Source: Petrocella sp. FN5 (lineage in GTDB: Bacteria; Bacillota; Clostridia; Lachnospirales; Vallitaleaceae). Taken from it: a stretch of DNA of 64,000 nucleotides. The stretch is from the NCBI RefSeq assembly GCF_029210395.1, contig NZ_JARGDP010000007.1, positions 1 to 64,000 of the forward strand. Direction: 5' to 3'. Shown in pieces: positions 15,546-24,355 of this stretch (position 1 is the stretch's first letter; each line of letters begins with the position of its first letter). The position numbers were made by a program, and so were the translations under genes. The notes beneath the pieces are model-generated. The model ran no database searches and was not told the DNA's origin. It was given only the letters and a program-made list of their open reading frames with translations.

Positions 15546-16790
15546 ATGAATACTTATTTTGATATAAAAGATACAGTTTACAATATAACCCAAAAATATA
15601 AAGAAGCCATAACCTTATTAGTGGCTGTCGGTATCGATCAGATGAAAGATATTGCCCAAAGAGAAACCATCGGAAAAACCATCAGTCTTGAGATGGTATT
15701 ACAACTTAAAGAAATAGACGTTCAAACCTTTGAGGAAAGATTGGTTGAAGCCATAGAAGAAAACCGTAAAGGTGTAGATCAAGGTCTAAACATAAGAGAA
15801 GTAAAAGATAATCCTATGATAAAAGTTGAAGGCGTTTTGCCTTGCCCCGTAAAAATACCCTTGTTAGAAGGATTAGAAAGTTGGCTAGGTAGTCAAGATG
15901 AGCAATGGGTTAAGGGGCTTGATTATAACTTTAAAGCGGCATCCATGGGTGTTGACTGGCTTAAAGGCACACTAGAAGCATCCACTTCTATTGAGTCAAT
16001 ATCAGATTTGTTTATATCGGCAGGGTTTGACTTGTTTTTTGATCGACGATTGATGGGCAAATATAGAGCAGAAAATGCCTTTAAAGACTATGCACCAATA
16101 AAGGCATATAATAAAGATTTTGATCATGAGGGGCTCAAGCTGAGAGATCCGGCAGGTCATTATGCCATGCTGGGTGTTGTACCGGCCATTTTTTTAGTGA
16201 ATACATCTGAATTGGGGACAAGAAAAATACCAACTTCATGGAAAGAATTGTTAGAGCCTGAGTATGAAAATTCAGTCTCTTTACCAATAGGAGATTTTGA
16301 TCTTTTCAATGCTATATTGCTAAATATTTATAAGAACTATGGTGAAACAGGTATTCAAAAGCTGGGTAAATCATTATTAAAGAGCATGCACCCATCCGAA
16401 ATGGTGAAATCTCATAAAAAGAAATCTAATCGACCGGCGATTACAATTATGCCCTATTTTTTCACGAAGATGACAAAAGCAGGCGGGCCGATGGAGGCAG
16501 TATGGCCAAGGGATGGTGCCATTATCAGTCCGATTTTTATGCTGTCAAAGTCGAGTAAACAAAAAGAGCTTAAGCCGATTATTGACTTCTTTTCATCCAA
16601 GGAGGTAGGAGAGATTCTCTCACATCAAGGTCGATTTCCAAGTGTACATCCTGAGGTAGATAATAGGGTGCCAAAATCCAACCCATATATGTGGTTGGGT
16701 TGGGACTTCATCAATGACAATGATATAGGTCAACTTATAAAGAAACTTGAACAGCTATTTGATTATAATAGTGGTAGGAGGCAAATATGA
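15546..16790 (+). CDS. Cytoplasmic substrate-binding-like protein with N-terminal DUF1858-type domain
   Basis: A 414-residue protein. Residues 1 to about 75 resemble the small helical DUF1858 domain (IKDTVYNITQKYKEAI, then TISLEMVLQLKEI). The rest resembles a type 2 periplasmic binding protein, including LPCPVKIPLLEG with a conserved-looking Cys and GVVPAIFLVNTSELG. There is no signal peptide or lipobox, so it should stay in the cytoplasm, unlike ordinary ABC binding proteins. An upstream GTG (15477) is possible, but GAAGG before 15546 is better. Its end overlaps the GTPase gene by 4 bp. A metal- or cofactor-handling role with its neighbours is inferred, not shown. Confidence 0.7.
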   Translation: MNTYFDIKDTVYNITQKYKEAITLLVAVGIDQMKDIAQRETIGKTISLEMVLQLKEIDVQTFEERLVEAIEENRKGVDQGLNIREVKDNPMIKVEGVLPCPVKIPLLEGLESWLGSQDEQWVKGLDYNFKAASMGVDWLKGTLEASTSIESISDLFISAGFDLFFDRRLMGKYRAENAFKDYAPIKAYNKDFDHEGLKLRDPAGHYAMLGVVPAIFLVNTSELGTRKIPTSWKELLEPEYENSVSLPIGDFDLFNAILLNIYKNYGETGIQKLGKSLLKSMHPSEMVKSHKKKSNRPAITIMPYFFTKMTKAGGPMEAVWPRDGAIISPIFMLSKSSKQKELKPIIDFFSSKEVGEILSHQGRFPSVHPEVDNRVPKSNPYMWLGWDFINDNDIGQLIKKLEQLFDYNSGRRQI

Positions 16791-17491
16791 ATCTAGTAAC
16801 CATATCAGGACCACCCTCATCAGGTAAGACATCCATTATATTAAAAACAATTCAAGCGGTTCAAAATCGGGGTCTAAAAGTAGGGGTGGTAAAATTTGAT
16901 TGTCTTTATACAGATGATGATCAATTGTATGAAAAGGCAGGTGTACCTGTAAAAAAAGGACTTTCTGGCGCTTTATGTCCGGACCATTTTTTTGTCAGTA
17001 ATATAGAAGAAGTCGTTCAATGGGGCAGAAGACAAGCCTTGGATTTGTTGATCACTGAAAGTGCTGGTCTTTGTAATCGATGTTCCCCCTATATCAAAGA
17101 GATTCAAGGGATTTGTGTTATCGACAACCTGTCTGGTATAAATACACCAAAAAAAATTGGACCGATGTTAAAATCAGCGGATATTGTTGTAATTACAAAA
17201 GGGGATATTGTTTCTCAAGCGGAACGAGAAGTATTTGCCTCAAAAGTAAGTTCAGTTAATCCACAAGCCATCGTCATGCATATAAATGGATTGACCGGAC
17301 AAGGCGCTTATGAACTAAGTACACTCTTATATGATGAAAAAGAAGATGTACTCACAGTCAAAGGTAAAGAATTAAAGTTTTCTATGCCTTCTGCTTTATG
17401 TTCTTATTGTTTAGGAGAAACACGTATTGGTGATGATTATCAACTGGGCAATGTAAGAAAAATGGAATTGGGTGAACAAAATGATGGATGA
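16787..17491 (+). CDS. HypB/UreG-like GTPase
   Basis: A 234-residue P-loop GTPase of the SIMIBI class. Walker A is GPPSSGKTS (residues 8-16). LLITESAGLC is the region after switch II, and NLSGINTPKK with VVITKGDIVS is the base-recognition segment (TKGD). Cysteine clusters (GLCNRCSPY and CSYCLGETRIG) suggest metal binding, as in the nickel-inserting GTPases HypB and UreG. It overlaps both neighbours (4 and 11 bp), so the three genes are translationally coupled. No hydrogenase or urease genes are in the window, so the target enzyme is unknown; the downstream hybrid cluster protein is one possibility. Confidence 0.8.
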   Translation: MNLVTISGPPSSGKTSIILKTIQAVQNRGLKVGVVKFDCLYTDDDQLYEKAGVPVKKGLSGALCPDHFFVSNIEEVVQWGRRQALDLLITESAGLCNRCSPYIKEIQGICVIDNLSGINTPKKIGPMLKSADIVVITKGDIVSQAEREVFASKVSSVNPQAIVMHINGLTGQGAYELSTLLYDEKEDVLTVKGKELKFSMPSALCSYCLGETRIGDDYQLGNVRKMELGEQNDG

Positions 17492-18503
17492 AAAAATACT
17501 TAAGAATATGACTTTGGATGACTTATTGCTTCGTTATCCATTTGTAGGAACATATCTTGAAAATAATAAGTTGGATATTGAAGGTTTTGGTACAATGACC
17601 TTTGAAGAATATTTAAACCAATTTGATGAGGAATATGTTGAAACATGGGCAATGGATAAAGAAAAGATTGAGAATGATCTTTTGGTCTACATTCTTCAAA
17701 TGCTTAGTTTTTTAGGATTAAAAGCAGAACAAACGGTTAGGTCGATCACTATTTTGCCCGGGCAGGATAAAGTCGGTCAGAAAGAAACGTTTGAACCCAT
17801 CACGATAAGAAGTGGTGACATTGTTTCAATCGTTGGACCCACAGGTTCCGGAAAAAGTAGATTACTTGCAGATATTGAATGGACGGCCAATTACGATACA
17901 CCTACAAAAAGATGTATTTTAATTAACAATGAAGTAGCAGATACTAAATGGCGATTTTCTTCTAGCAATAAATTGGTAGCCCAATTGTCACAGAATATGA
18001 ATTTTGTCATGGACTTAACGGTTGAGGAATTTCTTGAGCTTCATGCAAAAAGTCGAATGGTAGAAAACGTGAATCAGGTTATTAATACTATATTAGAATC
18101 AGCCAATCAGTTAGCAGGAGAACAATTTATGAGGACAACACCGGTTACTGCACTTAGTGGTGGACAGTCTCGAGCCTTAATGATAGCAGATACAGCCATA
18201 CTCAGTACGTCGCCTATTGTACTGATTGATGAAATAGAAAATGCAGGTATTGATAGAAAAAAAGCACTTAAGCTCTTAGTGAGCAGTGAGAAAATTGTTC
18301 TTATAGCAACCCATGATCCTACATTGGCTTTGATGGCTGATCAAAGAATAATAATAAAAAACGGGGGAATACACAAGATTATATCAACGGATGATGAAGA
18401 GAAAAGAATCCTATCCGAGCTTGAAAAGCTAGATAAAATCGTTGGTAATCTAAGACATAATCTTAGATTGGGTAACAGAATTGACCAAACAATGTTTGTA
18501 TAG
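17481..18503 (+). CDS. ABC-type ATPase with N-terminal DUF1858-like domain
   Basis: A 340-residue protein. The first about 50 residues (KNMTLDDLLLRYPFVGTYLE region) look like the DUF1858-type helical domain also found on the first gene of the operon. The ATPase domain has GPTGSGKSR (Walker A), LSGGQSRALM (ABC signature), VLIDEIENAG (Walker B) and ATHD (H-loop). No membrane segment is present and no permease gene is adjacent, so it is probably not a transporter. GTG 17472 is an alternative start; ATG 17481 lies better behind GGGTG. Soluble ABC ATPases of this kind often drive assembly reactions. Confidence 0.75.
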   Translation: MMDEKILKNMTLDDLLLRYPFVGTYLENNKLDIEGFGTMTFEEYLNQFDEEYVETWAMDKEKIENDLLVYILQMLSFLGLKAEQTVRSITILPGQDKVGQKETFEPITIRSGDIVSIVGPTGSGKSRLLADIEWTANYDTPTKRCILINNEVADTKWRFSSSNKLVAQLSQNMNFVMDLTVEEFLELHAKSRMVENVNQVINTILESANQLAGEQFMRTTPVTALSGGQSRALMIADTAILSTSPIVLIDEIENAGIDRKKALKLLVSSEKIVLIATHDPTLALMADQRIIIKNGGIHKIISTDDEEKRILSELEKLDKIVGNLRHNLRLGNRIDQTMFV

Positions 18504-18666
18504 TGAGGACACATAAAAGACAAAGTCGAAGTTTACACTATAGATGGTAACATAAGATACCGATTAATGTGTTTGGATAGGTTATAATTTTATCATAGTT
18601 AATCATAACAGATGGTTAAGGATTAACAAATCGGTAATAATAAATCAATTATATGGAGGTATTCTA

Positions 18667-20289
18667 ATGAGTATGTTTTGTTATCAATGTCAAGAAGCAG
18701 CAAAAGGAACCGGATGTGATGTTATAGGTATTTGTGGTAAGGATGAGGAAGTATCAAATCTTCAGGATCTTTTAATCTATTCGACAAAAGGTATTGCAGA
18801 TATAGTTGTAAAAGGTGGACTCGATGTGGCAAGCCTTGGAAAGACCAATGAGGTTGTACTGGATAGTTTGTTTAAGACCATCACCAATGCCAACTTTGAT
18901 CCGGAAGCAATACGTGCACAAATAAGAGAAAATCTAGAAATTAGAGACGAATTAAGAAATGTAGTTGAAGCAGATTTCCACGATGCAGCCACTTTTACAG
19001 TAACAACAGATGCATCCATGGATGCTAAAGCGGTTTCAGTAGGTGTCTTAGCAACTGAGAATGAAGATGTAAGATCACTACGAGAATTAATTATTTATGG
19101 ATTAAAAGGATATGCGGCTTATACTCAACATGCTTTAAACTTAGGTAAAGAGGATAATGATTTGTATGCATTTACATATGAAGCATTAGCAGCTACCCTT
19201 GATGATAGTTTGACAGCGGATGAATTGGTGGCATTAACAATGAAAACAGGAGAATATGGTGTGAAAGCTATGGCTCTTTTAGATGCGGCCAATACAACAG
19301 CTTACGGTAATCCGGAATTATCTAAAGTAAACATTGGTGTTAAGGGCAATCCTGCGATTTTGATTTCCGGTCATGATTTAAATGACATGGAGATGCTACT
19401 TGAGCAAACAAAAGGAACAGGGGTTGATGTTTATACCCATAGTGAGATGTTGCCGGCAAACTATTATCCAAAGTTTAAAGCTTATGAGAACTTAGTAGGT
19501 AACTATGGTAATTCTTGGTGGAAGCAAAAAGAAGAGTTTGCATCCTTTAATGGTCCAATCCTATTTACAACCAACTGTATAGTACCACCCAAAGGTGAAA
19601 CCGTTAAGCGAATATTTACAACCGGTGCAGCAGGATTCCCAGGATCCACACATATTCGAGAAGATGAAAACGGCCAAAAAGACTTCTCACAAATCATAGA
19701 AATGGCAAAAACACTACCCTCACCTACAGAAATTGAAACAGGAGAAATCGTGGGTGGATTTGCACATGCGCAAGTATTTGCCCTTGCAGATAAAGTTGTG
19801 GATGCAGTCAAATCTGGTGCAATCAAAAAATTCTTTGTTATGGCAGGTTGTGATGGCCGTATGAAAGATAGAGATTATTATACTGAATTTGCAAATGAGC
19901 TACCCAAAGATACAGTCATTCTTACAGCCGGATGTGCAAAATATAGATATAATAAACTACCACTTGGTGATATCGGTGGTATACCAAGAGTATTAGATGC
20001 CGGTCAGTGTAACGACTCTTACTCACTTGCGGTTATAGCTTTAAAGCTTAAAGAGATTTTTGAGCTTAATGATATCAACGAATTACCGATTGCTTATAAC
20101 ATTGCATGGTATGAGCAAAAAGCAGTTATTGTATTATTGGCACTTTTATCTTTGGGTGTTAAAAATATTCACCTAGGTCCTACATTACCGGCCTTTCTTT
20201 CGCCAAATGTTGCAAAAGTTCTTATTGATACCTTTGGTATAGCAGGTATTGGTACAGTTGAAGATGATATAAAAATGTTCATGGCATAA
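18667..20289 (+). CDS. hcp: Hydroxylamine reductase (hybrid cluster protein)
   Basis: A 540-residue iron-sulfur protein. Cys5, Cys8, Cys17 and Cys23 (FCYQCQE to ICGK) bind the N-terminal cubane cluster. Later TNCIVPP, MAGCDGR, TAGCAKY and DAGQCND supply cysteines for the hybrid Fe-S-O cluster. Hcp proteins reduce hydroxylamine in vitro and act as nitric oxide reductases or in nitrosative stress in vivo. Start after ATGGAGG. It follows the DUF1858/GTPase/ABC ATPase operon in the same direction after a 163-bp gap that contains GTTAAGGATTAAC, an inverted repeat that could be an operator. Confidence 0.95.
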   Translation: MSMFCYQCQEAAKGTGCDVIGICGKDEEVSNLQDLLIYSTKGIADIVVKGGLDVASLGKTNEVVLDSLFKTITNANFDPEAIRAQIRENLEIRDELRNVVEADFHDAATFTVTTDASMDAKAVSVGVLATENEDVRSLRELIIYGLKGYAAYTQHALNLGKEDNDLYAFTYEALAATLDDSLTADELVALTMKTGEYGVKAMALLDAANTTAYGNPELSKVNIGVKGNPAILISGHDLNDMEMLLEQTKGTGVDVYTHSEMLPANYYPKFKAYENLVGNYGNSWWKQKEEFASFNGPILFTTNCIVPPKGETVKRIFTTGAAGFPGSTHIREDENGQKDFSQIIEMAKTLPSPTEIETGEIVGGFAHAQVFALADKVVDAVKSGAIKKFFVMAGCDGRMKDRDYYTEFANELPKDTVILTAGCAKYRYNKLPLGDIGGIPRVLDAGQCNDSYSLAVIALKLKEIFELNDINELPIAYNIAWYEQKAVIVLLALLSLGVKNIHLGPTLPAFLSPNVAKVLIDTFGIAGIGTVEDDIKMFMA

Positions 20290-20332
20290 TATATCAAAGC
20301 CAGTATTATATCCCTATAGGATGAATTTCAAA

Positions 20333-20369
20333 ACAAAGCGCCAATTCATTAAATGAATTGGCGCTTTGT
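20333..20369. terminator. Bidirectional terminator between hcp and plsC
   Basis: A perfect 18-bp inverted repeat (ACAAAGCGCCAATTCATT at 20333-20350 and its complement at 20352-20369) lies between convergent genes. The innermost pairs must open to form the loop. Confidence 0.85.
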
Positions 20370-20404
20370 AAAATAGTGCATTACAAATCATCTTATAAGT
20401 GACT

Positions 20405-21121
20405 TTATTGTAAATCAGCTATAGGTGCAATAATAATGCGCCGCACTGTTTCAGACAGATTATCCTGTTCTTCTTTGCTTAACTGATTGGGATAGATTGG
20501 ATCATGAACGATGATACGTACATGGTCTTTTGTGATGGCTTTTTTTGCCTCATACATCTTAAAAGACCCATCGATGGTGATAGGTACGATAGGCACACCG
20601 GCTTTAATACCAAGCTTCAAACTACCTTTTTTGAAATCGCCCATCTTATAATTTTTTGATCGTGTTCCTTCTGGGAAGATGACCAAAGTTTTACCATTTT
20701 TTAGATCCTCAACGCCCTGTAATATGACTTTTAGAGACTGCTTTAAGTTACCACGATCTAAGAAAAGACAGCCCATAACGCGCATCCAATGGCTAATAAT
20801 CGGTACCTTTGATAATTCGATTTTTGCTACATAGGCTTTGGGCTTTGGCAAATATCCAAGTAATAAAGGAATGTCATAGTTACTTTGATGGTTACTAACA
20901 TACAGAACATTGCCTTCCGGTATTTTTTGGAGATCCACTAATTCGACTTTACTAGAAGAGAGCGCAACCATAATACGACCCCAAGATGCGGTCATTTTAT
21001 GAATATAGTCGTATTGATGCTTTTTACTAAAAAGACCAATTAATAGGTACCAAAGATAAGCAAATCCTGAAAGAAGAAGATATGAAACAAGTACGAAATA
21101 AAAAAAGTAAGTTCTAATCAT
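20405..21121 (-). CDS. plsC: 1-acyl-sn-glycerol-3-phosphate acyltransferase
   Basis: A 238-residue membrane-bound acyltransferase making phosphatidic acid from lysophosphatidic acid in phospholipid synthesis. The N-terminal hydrophobic segment (about residues 4-28) anchors it. NHQSNYDIP (about 75-83) is the H-x4-D catalytic motif, and FPEGTRSK (about 144-151) binds the glycerol phosphate. TTGGAGG on the minus strand sits before ATG at 21121; a TTG four codons upstream is less likely. It lies 21 bp behind the GGDEF-like gene and may be co-transcribed with it. Confidence 0.9.
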   Translation of the reverse strand: MIRTYFFYFVLVSYLLLSGFAYLWYLLIGLFSKKHQYDYIHKMTASWGRIMVALSSSKVELVDLQKIPEGNVLYVSNHQSNYDIPLLLGYLPKPKAYVAKIELSKVPIISHWMRVMGCLFLDRGNLKQSLKVILQGVEDLKNGKTLVIFPEGTRSKNYKMGDFKKGSLKLGIKAGVPIVPITIDGSFKMYEAKKAITKDHVRIIVHDPIYPNQLSKEEQDNLSETVRRIIIAPIADLQ

Positions 21122-21142
21122 GTTGTCCTCCAATAAAAGTTG

Positions 21143-22174
21143 TTAAGCATTTGTACGATGAAGTGATAAATCCAATTCTGCTGCCTTAATGACCTCAGTT
21201 AGATTATTATAATCAAAATTCGCCTTGCCGACAAGTAAAGACAAGTCGCTTTTTTCATAATGGGTAAGCAATTCTTCGAAAGCATTCTGAATGCGCAGTA
21301 AAAAAATATTGACTTGACTTAGGTCAGTATGGTTTAAAAGCAGTAAAAAGGTATTGCCGCCATAACGAAAACACAAGTCGTTGGACCTTGTATTGTTTTT
21401 CACAAGATGAGCTAAGGTTTTAATAAATGTATCCCCTGCCAAAACACCGTTTTTTTGATTAAAAGCTTTAAAATGCTCAAGTTCAATTATAATTAATGTA
21501 TGCTTATCCAGTTGATCATTCTGTGTTTCATATAATCCTTGTAGTTGTTTGAGACCGTATGATCGGTTGAATAAACCGGTTAATTCATCATATATGCTTT
21601 TTCGATCATAACTTCTTGTGACTTCAAAGTAGTTGGAAATGAGCATATAAACAATGACCAGGACTAATAAAATAACGACAAAATATCTTAAGAATGTAAG
21701 TATATAACTAGAAGGACTATCATAGGTTAAAGTGAAGGATAAAGGCCATCTGACTTTAATATACATAAGTATGACGGCATAGATTAGAAAAAGTGTAGGT
21801 AGAATGAACTCGCTTCTATACTCTACGAGTAGAAAAGTAATTACTAAAAACAAGATACTAGAATAAGGCATAATTTTAAAGGCATTGATGGACGTCATCC
21901 ATGCTACGGGAAAATATATAAAATCTAAAAAAAGAATAAATATGATTTTAATATAGAGGGGATGTTGAACTTTATTTAGGAGTATAAAACAAGTTGGGCA
22001 AAATATAATAAAAACTATTGAGATAAGTGTAGCGAGAGGTTCATAACCCATAAAAATGCCTAAAAAGAGAACTAAAAAACCTAGAAAGGAGAAGGCAATC
22101 AAAAGAAAACGAAGGACAACATACTGAATCTTTCCGTGTTTCTGGACACTTAAAAAAGAATAATCACTATTCAT
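21143..22174 (-). CDS. Membrane protein with degenerate GGDEF domain
   Basis: A 343-residue protein with about six hydrophobic segments in residues 20-185 and a C-terminal GGDEF fold starting at DELTGLFNRSYG. The active-site motif reads GGNTF instead of GGDEF/GGEEF, and the first metal site segment reads IIIELEHFKAF rather than the usual D-x-D-x-F. It therefore probably lacks diguanylate cyclase activity and may act as a sensor, GTP binder or scaffold. Start after AAGGGGG on the minus strand. It precedes plsC, so membrane-state sensing is conceivable but speculative. Confidence 0.75.
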   Translation of the reverse strand: MNSDYSFLSVQKHGKIQYVVLRFLLIAFSFLGFLVLFLGIFMGYEPLATLISIVFIIFCPTCFILLNKVQHPLYIKIIFILFLDFIYFPVAWMTSINAFKIMPYSSILFLVITFLLVEYRSEFILPTLFLIYAVILMYIKVRWPLSFTLTYDSPSSYILTFLRYFVVILLVLVIVYMLISNYFEVTRSYDRKSIYDELTGLFNRSYGLKQLQGLYETQNDQLDKHTLIIIELEHFKAFNQKNGVLAGDTFIKTLAHLVKNNTRSNDLCFRYGGNTFLLLLNHTDLSQVNIFLLRIQNAFEELLTHYEKSDLSLLVGKANFDYNNLTEVIKAAELDLSLHRTNA

Positions 22175-22379
22175 ATTATCTGACCCCCTTGTATCTATAT
22201 ATGTTATATCTATCTATAGTGTGAAGAATTTATCTTACAAAAAGTTTATATCCTAATCATTATACCATAGTATAAAAAAGCTGCATATCCGAAATGGGCC
22301 TCAGATAAAAGAAAAATCATTGGCCATTTTATATGATTATGTGTATAATAGTGTAAGAATGAAGGTGAGGAGAATAAAA

Positions 22380-23093
22380 ATGTTAGGAACTTATGTAAAT
22401 GCAGGTGTCATTTTACTGGGAAGCATTATAGGCATCTTAGTGAAAAATGGACTTAAAGATCGTTATAAATGGATTGTTATGCATGGGGTCGGTTTATCGG
22501 TTTTATTTATCGGGATTGCAACAACCTTAAATGGAATGATGAATGGGGGGGAACCGATATTGTTTATCGTCAGCCTTGTCATAGGCGGTATATTTGGGGA
22601 GTGGGTTAATATTGAAAAAAGATTGGAGCAACTCGGTTTCTTCCTGCAGAGTAAAGTCGGTAATGGTGAACACAATATTGCCCAAGGTTTTGTTACGTCA
22701 AGTCTTTTGTTTTGTGTTGGTACGATGGCTATATTAGGGTCACTCGAGAGTGGACTTAGAGGCAATCATGATATGCTATACGCCAAATCCGTACTTGATG
22801 GTGTCACCTCGATTATTTTAACATCTTCTCTTGGAATTGGAGTAATATTCTCATCCTTATCCGTTTTGTTGTATCAAGGTGCGATTGTTTTATTTGCATC
22901 TCGACTAGAACCTGTATTAACAGGTGAAGTTATTCGAGAGATTTCCATTATTGGAGGTATATTGATTTTTAGTCTGGGTCTAAGTCTTTTGGAAATAAAA
23001 AAAGTAAAAACGGCCAATTTGCTACCTGCAATTCTTGTTCCACCAATATACTTTATGTTAATCTTACCATTAATTAAGTTAATCTTATCATAA
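22380..23093 (+). CDS. DUF554 family membrane protein
   Basis: A 237-residue polytopic membrane protein with about seven hydrophobic segments. GTYVNAGVILLGSIIG at the N-terminus, VTSSLLFCVGTMAILGSLESGLRG in the middle and KSVLDGVTSI are typical of DUF554 (YdfK/YqgA-like) proteins, whose transport substrate is not established. An in-frame TTG at 22320 exists, but GGTGAGGAG at 22364-22372 selects ATG 22380. It is monocistronic, divergent from the GGDEF-like gene and convergent with the AP2-like gene. Confidence 0.85.
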   Translation: MLGTYVNAGVILLGSIIGILVKNGLKDRYKWIVMHGVGLSVLFIGIATTLNGMMNGGEPILFIVSLVIGGIFGEWVNIEKRLEQLGFFLQSKVGNGEHNIAQGFVTSSLLFCVGTMAILGSLESGLRGNHDMLYAKSVLDGVTSIILTSSLGIGVIFSSLSVLLYQGAIVLFASRLEPVLTGEVIREISIIGGILIFSLGLSLLEIKKVKTANLLPAILVPPIYFMLILPLIKLILS

Positions 23094-23108
23094 TTGTTGA
23101 GTGTAAAA

Positions 23109-23915
23109 CTATTTAGTACTGGACTTTTTTAAGTTCAGTATTTTTTTGCTGATTTTTACCTTTTTATATATGGCTTCATAGGTTTCTTGATCTATGTCAG
23201 AGATATAATTCTTGGGAAAATCTTTATGGACGATACCATTTTTGTGAAGGTATTCTATTGCCTTATTATAAGCAATTGCTGCAGTTGCCATGTCTTTATA
23301 ACGTCCAATCACATAATTTCCATGAATATTGAGAGTGGACTTGTAAGTGGGAGCAACCAAGGGACGCTCTAGTACGACACCGTAATATGGATTGATGATT
23401 TGTATATTATCATACCTTAAGTTATGACAATCACCGTCTACAAAACGATGGTCACGACCAAGGACACTATGATTTTTAACACCATAGCGACTCATTATAT
23501 TGACTTGCATGCCATAATCATTAACAAAATAATAACCTTGGCGTTTATGAATTTTATGATTTGCATAGTAGAAAAGATCTTGAATATCAAAAAGAAGCTC
23601 TTCGGAATAGGAAATAAAATACGAAAAATAGTTTTTATGCATATAAATGGGTGTGGAAAAGTAATAATGATGGTCTCTATAGTTCATAAGCACTACCCAT
23701 TTATGGAAATCTAAACACATATCTTCTTCATAGTCGTAAAGAGATAAACTTGGTGTACTAATGATTTTTTTGGCAAGCAAATAGCCATTATGGGCCTTAA
23801 AAGGGCATTCATAGCTACCAAGACTGATATGTCTTCCGCCATAAGTGATAGATGAACGGTAATATATTTGACCATTTTTTTTAAAACTTTTATAAACACC
23901 TGGTAAAGATTCCAT
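23109..23915 (-). CDS. AP2-like DNA-binding / HNH-like protein
   Basis: A 268-residue protein with two AP2-like units. The first is GVYKSFKKNGQIYYRSSI to LGSYECPFKAHNGYLLAKKI near the N-terminus; the second is YVIGRYKDMATAAIAYNKAIEYL near the C-terminus. Between them is HRFVDGDCHNLRYDNIQIIN, which matches the pattern of HNH endonuclease-associated AP2 proteins (N-L-R-x-x-N). A full set of HNH catalytic residues is not evident. AAGGAG on the minus strand places the start at 23915, 11 codons inside the longest frame. Such proteins are often mobile homing-type elements, and its isolated position fits that. Function uncertain. Confidence 0.6.
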   Translation of the reverse strand: MESLPGVYKSFKKNGQIYYRSSITYGGRHISLGSYECPFKAHNGYLLAKKIISTPSLSLYDYEEDMCLDFHKWVVLMNYRDHHYYFSTPIYMHKNYFSYFISYSEELLFDIQDLFYYANHKIHKRQGYYFVNDYGMQVNIMSRYGVKNHSVLGRDHRFVDGDCHNLRYDNIQIINPYYGVVLERPLVAPTYKSTLNIHGNYVIGRYKDMATAAIAYNKAIEYLHKNGIVHKDFPKNYISDIDQETYEAIYKKVKISKKILNLKKSSTK

Positions 23916-24355
23916 AGGCTTACTCCTTAGAAAATGGGTTAAATGCATTATAACATAATTTGATAAAGTTATTATTTAGACATATAAAAGACATGTATGA
24001 ATGTCATAATGCCATTTTAACCATAATTAATGTTAAAAAAAAGAGAGAGAAATATGAAAAAGACCTTGTTGATCATTTTGTGAATGGTTTTATTGCGCTA
24101 TATATCAAGGACAAATTTAACAAAAACAAAAAAACATATGTAAAATATACCAAAAATAATTAAACAAGGCTAAAAAATTATTGTTTATGCACAGTTTAAA
24201 TAACAGAATATTCTGAAAAATACAGGATAACCACCAAATCGATACTTATGATATTGACTATCAAAGTGAGGTCACCTATAATTCAGTAGTCACATCAATA
24301 TAACACACTGACACTATTATTTCGATTATTAAGAGAAGTACAAAAGGAGTCTATT
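23916..24355. other. AT-rich intergenic stretch
   Basis: About 440 bp without a convincing gene. A 67-codon frame at 23960-24163 starts with TTG, has no ribosome binding site and is Lys/Asn/Ile-rich, as random AT-rich frames are. The stretch should hold the promoters of the divergent AP2-like and SleB-like genes, but no strong -35/-10 pair stands out. Confidence 0.5.

Noticed and set aside
23960-24163. 67-codon Lys/Asn-rich frame
   Set aside because: TTG start, no ribosome binding site and low-complexity composition typical of AT-rich noncoding DNA.
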